This document shows positions 61,584-64,000 of a DNA stretch of 64,000 nt, piece after piece. The first letter of the stretch is position 1; each line of letters opens with the position of its first letter. The translations under genes were made by a program, and so were the position numbers. Under the pieces are notes generated by a model. It saw only the letters and a program-made list of their open reading frames with translations. It did not search any database and was not told the origin of the DNA. This DNA comes from Pseudomonas ovata (GTDB taxonomy: Bacteria; Pseudomonadota; Gammaproteobacteria; Pseudomonadales; Pseudomonadaceae): positions 62,001-126,000 of the forward strand of contig NZ_QFFU01000003.1 in NCBI RefSeq assembly GCF_003131185.1. Reading direction: 5' to 3'.

Positions 61584-62212
61584 CAGGCCGGTTCACCAAA
61601 CGGGGTCGGGTCGCCACAGCCCACGCGAATGATCTGCGGATCGCCTTCGGCGAGGCTGATGACTGTGGAGGCATCAACGCCGCCGATGCCGCCGTCGATG
61701 ATCAGGTCGACGTGATGCTCGAGAATATCACGCATCTCCTCGGGGTCGCTCAGTGGCAAGGTATCGCCCGGCATGATCAGGCTCACGCTCATCAGCGGCT
61801 CGCCCAGTTGCGCCAGCAAGGCCTGGGCAATCGGGTGGCCCGGCACGCGCAGGCCGATGGTGCGGCGCTTGGCGTGCAGCAGCAGGCGCGGCACTTCGCG
61901 CGTGGCGTTGAGGATGAAGGTGTAAGGCCCCGGCGTATGCGCCTTGAGGGCGCGAAAGGCGCCGGTGTCGACCTTGGCGAACAGCCCCAGTTGCGACAGA
62001 TCGCAGCACATCAGGGTGAAATTGTGCTTGTCGTCGAGCTTGCGCAGGCGACGAATGCGCTCGATGGCGCCCTTGTCGCCGATCTGGCAACCCAGTGCGT
62101 ACGACGAATCGGTCGGGTACACCACCAGCCCGCCGGCCTTGATGATCTCCACGGCCTGCTTGATCAGACGTGGTTGCGGGTTCTCCGGGTGCACCTGGAA
62201 AAATTGACTCAC
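61583..62212 (-). CDS. yciO: YciO/TsaC-family L-threonylcarbamoyladenylate synthase-like protein
   Basis: A 209-residue YrdC-fold protein. LVVYPTDSSYALGCQIGDKGAIERIRRLRKLDDKHNFTLMC and HTPGPYTFILNATREVPR carry the nucleotide/bicarbonate site. The start is GTG at 62212 with AGGAC upstream and gives SQFFQVHPENPQPRLIKQAVEII, the same N-terminus as E. coli YciO; the open frame to 62539 overlaps rnm and is rejected. YciO is a paralogue of the tRNA t6A enzyme TsaC; whether this copy makes t6A is uncertain. The 3' end overlaps scpA by one base. Confidence 0.88.
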   Translation of the reverse strand: MSQFFQVHPENPQPRLIKQAVEIIKAGGLVVYPTDSSYALGCQIGDKGAIERIRRLRKLDDKHNFTLMCCDLSQLGLFAKVDTGAFRALKAHTPGPYTFILNATREVPRLLLHAKRRTIGLRVPGHPIAQALLAQLGEPLMSVSLIMPGDTLPLSDPEEMRDILEHHVDLIIDGGIGGVDASTVISLAEGDPQIIRVGCGDPTPFGEPA

Positions 62213-62225
62213 GGTTATGTCCTGT

Positions 62226-63089
62226 TCAAACGGCGGTAATAGCGGGTTCATGTCTGAATTTGCTCCACAACGGCGGCAAATCCTCGGGCAGCGGCCGATA
62301 AATGCCGATCTCCGACCAGTGGCCGGGGCCATGGAAATCACTGCCGGCGCTGACCAGCAGGCCGAACTCGCGGGCCAGTATCGAGAGGCTGCCGACCTGA
62401 TCGGCCGACTGCATGCCATTGACCGCTTCGATGGCATGGCCGCCGGCCTTGATGAAGTCGGTGACCAACCGGCGCCGCTTGCTGCGTGTGAAATCATAAT
62501 GCATAGGGTGTGCCAGGCTGATCCAGGCGCCGGAGTCACGCAAGGTGCCTACGGTTTCCTCAAGGGTAGGCCAGTGTTGCTTGACGTCGCCCAGCTTGCC
62601 GGCGCCCAGCCACTTGCGAAAGGCTTCGCCACGGTCCTTGACGAAGCCGGCATTGACTAGAAAGTCGGCAAAGTGCGGCCGGGCCGGCGCATTGCCGCTG
62701 TCGCCCAGAGCCTGCTGCACGGCGCGGGCCCCCTCCAGCGCACCGGGCATGCCCTTGAGCGCCAGCTTGCGGCTGATTTCTTCGGCACGCAGCCAGCGGC
62801 CCTTGTGCAGGCTGGCGATGGCCTCGGCCAGCACCGGCGTATCGAGGGCGAACCCGTACCCCAATATATGGATGGTCGAGCCATTCCACACGCAGGACAG
62901 TTCGACGCCGTTGATCAGTTGCATGCCCAATGCCTGGGCTGCAGCCCGGGCTTCGGGCAGGCCTTCGACAGTGTCATGGTCGGTCAGGGCCAGGACGCGC
63001 ACGCCGTTCTCATAGGCTCGGGCCACCACCGCCGAAGGCGCGAGGGCCCCGTCGGAAGCGGTGCTGTGGCAATGCAGGTCAACATTCAT
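62226..63089 (-). CDS. rnm: PHP-domain phosphatase, RNase AM / YciV type
   Basis: A 287-residue PHP-fold metal-dependent phosphoesterase. VDLHCHSTASDGALAPSAVVARA (metal His pair), LALTDHDTVEGLPEA, GVELSC, ISLAHPMHY and SAGSDFHGPGH hold the metal ligands. E. coli YciV acts on 3',5'-nucleotides and trims 5' ends of RNA. It is 13 bases upstream of the GTG of the YciO-like gene and divergent from yciB. Confidence 0.92.
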   Translation of the reverse strand: MNVDLHCHSTASDGALAPSAVVARAYENGVRVLALTDHDTVEGLPEARAAAQALGMQLINGVELSCVWNGSTIHILGYGFALDTPVLAEAIASLHKGRWLRAEEISRKLALKGMPGALEGARAVQQALGDSGNAPARPHFADFLVNAGFVKDRGEAFRKWLGAGKLGDVKQHWPTLEETVGTLRDSGAWISLAHPMHYDFTRSKRRRLVTDFIKAGGHAIEAVNGMQSADQVGSLSILAREFGLLVSAGSDFHGPGHWSEIGIYRPLPEDLPPLWSKFRHEPAITAV

Positions 63090-63154
63090 TGGATGGCTTT
63101 CGCGGTCTTTGATGTTTGTTATTATGCCGCCACATCCCGCGTCTGGCTGCCATT

Positions 63155-63751
63155 GTGAAACAACTCATCGACTTCATCCCGCTGATTCTGTTCTTCATCG
63201 TCTACAAGATCGAACCTCACGCCGTCGATATCCTGGGTCACAGCTTCATGCTGGGGGGTATATTCAGTGCGACCAAAGTGCTGATCGCCAGTTCCGTCGT
63301 GGTCTACGGCATCCTGTACATCAAGCAGCGCAAGCTGGAAAAGAGCCAGTGGCTGACCCTGATCGCGTGCATCGTCTTCGGCAGCCTGACCCTGACCTTC
63401 CACAGTGAAGCCATCCTCAAGTGGAAAGCCCCGGCGGTCAACTGGCTGTTTGCCCTGGCTTTTGCCGGCAGCCACTTCATCGGCGACAAGCCGCTGGTGC
63501 AACGTGCGATGGGCCACGCCCTGACCCTGCCGGCAGCGGTGTGGACACGCCTGAACATTTCCTGGGTCATATTCTTTCTGTTCAGCGGCGCGGCCAACCT
63601 GTACGTGGCCTTTACCTACGAGCAATTCTGGGTCGACTTCAAGGTCTTCGGCAGCCTGGCCATGACCCTGATCTTCATGGTCCTGCAAGGCCTGTACCTG
63701 GCCCGCTACCTGAGCGACACCCCTCAATCGACCACCAAGACCAAGGACTGA
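63155..63751 (+). CDS. yciB: Inner-membrane septation protein A
   Basis: A 198-residue membrane protein with five or six helices. It begins [41 protein letters not shown] and KPLVQRAMG are family motifs, and [21 protein letters not shown] follows. It takes part in cell-envelope integrity and division in E. coli. The start is GTG at 63155, matching the family N-terminus. It is followed after one base by yciI. Confidence 0.92.
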   Translation: MKQLIDFIPLILFFIVYKIEPHAVDILGHSFMLGGIFSATKVLIASSVVVYGILYIKQRKLEKSQWLTLIACIVFGSLTLTFHSEAILKWKAPAVNWLFALAFAGSHFIGDKPLVQRAMGHALTLPAAVWTRLNISWVIFFLFSGAANLYVAFTYEQFWVDFKVFGSLAMTLIFMVLQGLYLARYLSDTPQSTTKTKD

Positions 63752-63752
63752 C

Positions 63753-64000
63753 ATGCTCTACGCCATTATTGCCACCGACACCGCCGACTCCCTGGAAAAA
63801 CGCCTGAGCGTGCGCCCTGCCCACCTGGAACGCCTCAACGTCCTCAAGGACGCCGGTCGCCTGGTCCTGGCCGGTCCTCATCCGGCCATCGACAGCAACG
63901 ACCCGGGCCCGGCCGGCTTCAGCGGCAGCCTGATCGTGGCCGAGTTCGATTCCCTGTCGGCGGCCGAAACCTGGGCCAAGGCCGACCCTTTCGTCGAAGC
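63753..64000 (+). CDS. yciI: YciI-family protein, truncated by window end
   Basis: The first ~82 residues of a YCII-domain protein: [45 protein letters not shown], with the conserved Arg-x-x-His and [22 protein letters not shown]. It has a ferredoxin-like fold with a putative His/Asp active site; function unclear. It directly follows yciB. Confidence 0.9.
   Translation, partial: MLYAIIATDTADSLEKRLSVRPAHLERLNVLKDAGRLVLAGPHPAIDSNDPGPAGFSGSLIVAEFDSLSAAETWAKADPFVE

Noticed and set aside
61583-62539. 318-residue version of the YciO-like protein
   Set aside because: The extra N-terminus overlaps the rnm gene antisense; the GTG at 62212 gives the family N-terminus with a ribosome-binding site.

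Overview
The window is high-GC DNA from a fluorescent-type Pseudomonas. The evidence is the blocks alaS-lysC-csrA, aotJQMOP-argR with the ast/aru arginine succinyltransferase operon, amrZ, GTAGGAGCGCGCTC-type repeats, and the cluster rnm-tsaC-like-scpA-scpB-rluB. Most of it is chromosomal core. No phage, insertion sequence, CRISPR array or defence island is visible.

Layout. 1-500: 3' end of an aldehyde dehydrogenase. 0.6-4.8 kb: bacteriophytochrome and heme oxygenase (bphP, bphO), with a degenerate transaldolase-fold protein upstream. 5.3-9.4 kb: an iron cell-surface-signalling set (FecI-type sigma, FecR-type anti-sigma, TonB receptor with STN domain). 9.7-18.2 kb: an amino-acid permease, amaA, amaB, a LysR regulator, a class III aminotransferase and hglS. 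Together these make an almost complete route from L-pipecolate via 2-aminoadipate and 2-oxoadipate to D-2-hydroxyglutarate, the lower part of lysine catabolism. 18.3-21.3 kb: a LysR regulator, L-serine dehydratase and a YciE-like protein. 21.5-26.6 kb: tRNAs (Arg-CCT, three Arg-ACG, Ser-GCT), two small proteins, amrZ, mgtE, a DUF4124 protein and csrA. 26.8-32.9 kb: lysC, alaS, ltaE and an FMN-riboswitch-controlled lumazine synthase.

33.2-37.6 kb holds an aminotransferase followed by a glutamate/aspartate-type ABC transporter. 37.6-50.8 kb is the arginine block on the minus strand: aotJ-aotQ-aotM-aotO-aotP-argR, then astC-aruF-aruG-astD-astB-small protein-astE. ArgR-like operators lie upstream of aotJ and astC, and an NtrC-like palindrome lies between aotP and argR. 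51-64 kb carries acsA, a DUF2790 protein, phhB, two very small ORFs, a YfcJ-like MFS carrier, arfB, aroP2, rluB, a DUF1289 protein, scpB-scpA, a TsaC/YciO protein, an rnm-like PHP phosphatase, yciB and the start of yciI.

Four copies of one REPIN-like element (9.5, 12.6, 44.0 and 59.8 kb) share termini and an inner segment; two have expanded internal repeats. I found no obviously new multigene system. The best leads are the transaldolase-fold protein without its Schiff-base lysine beside the phytochrome genes, the repeat family, several regulatory palindromes (46.6, 22.86 and 53.4 kb), the small acidic His/Cys-tailed protein inside the ast operon, and the compact pipecolate/2-aminoadipate module.
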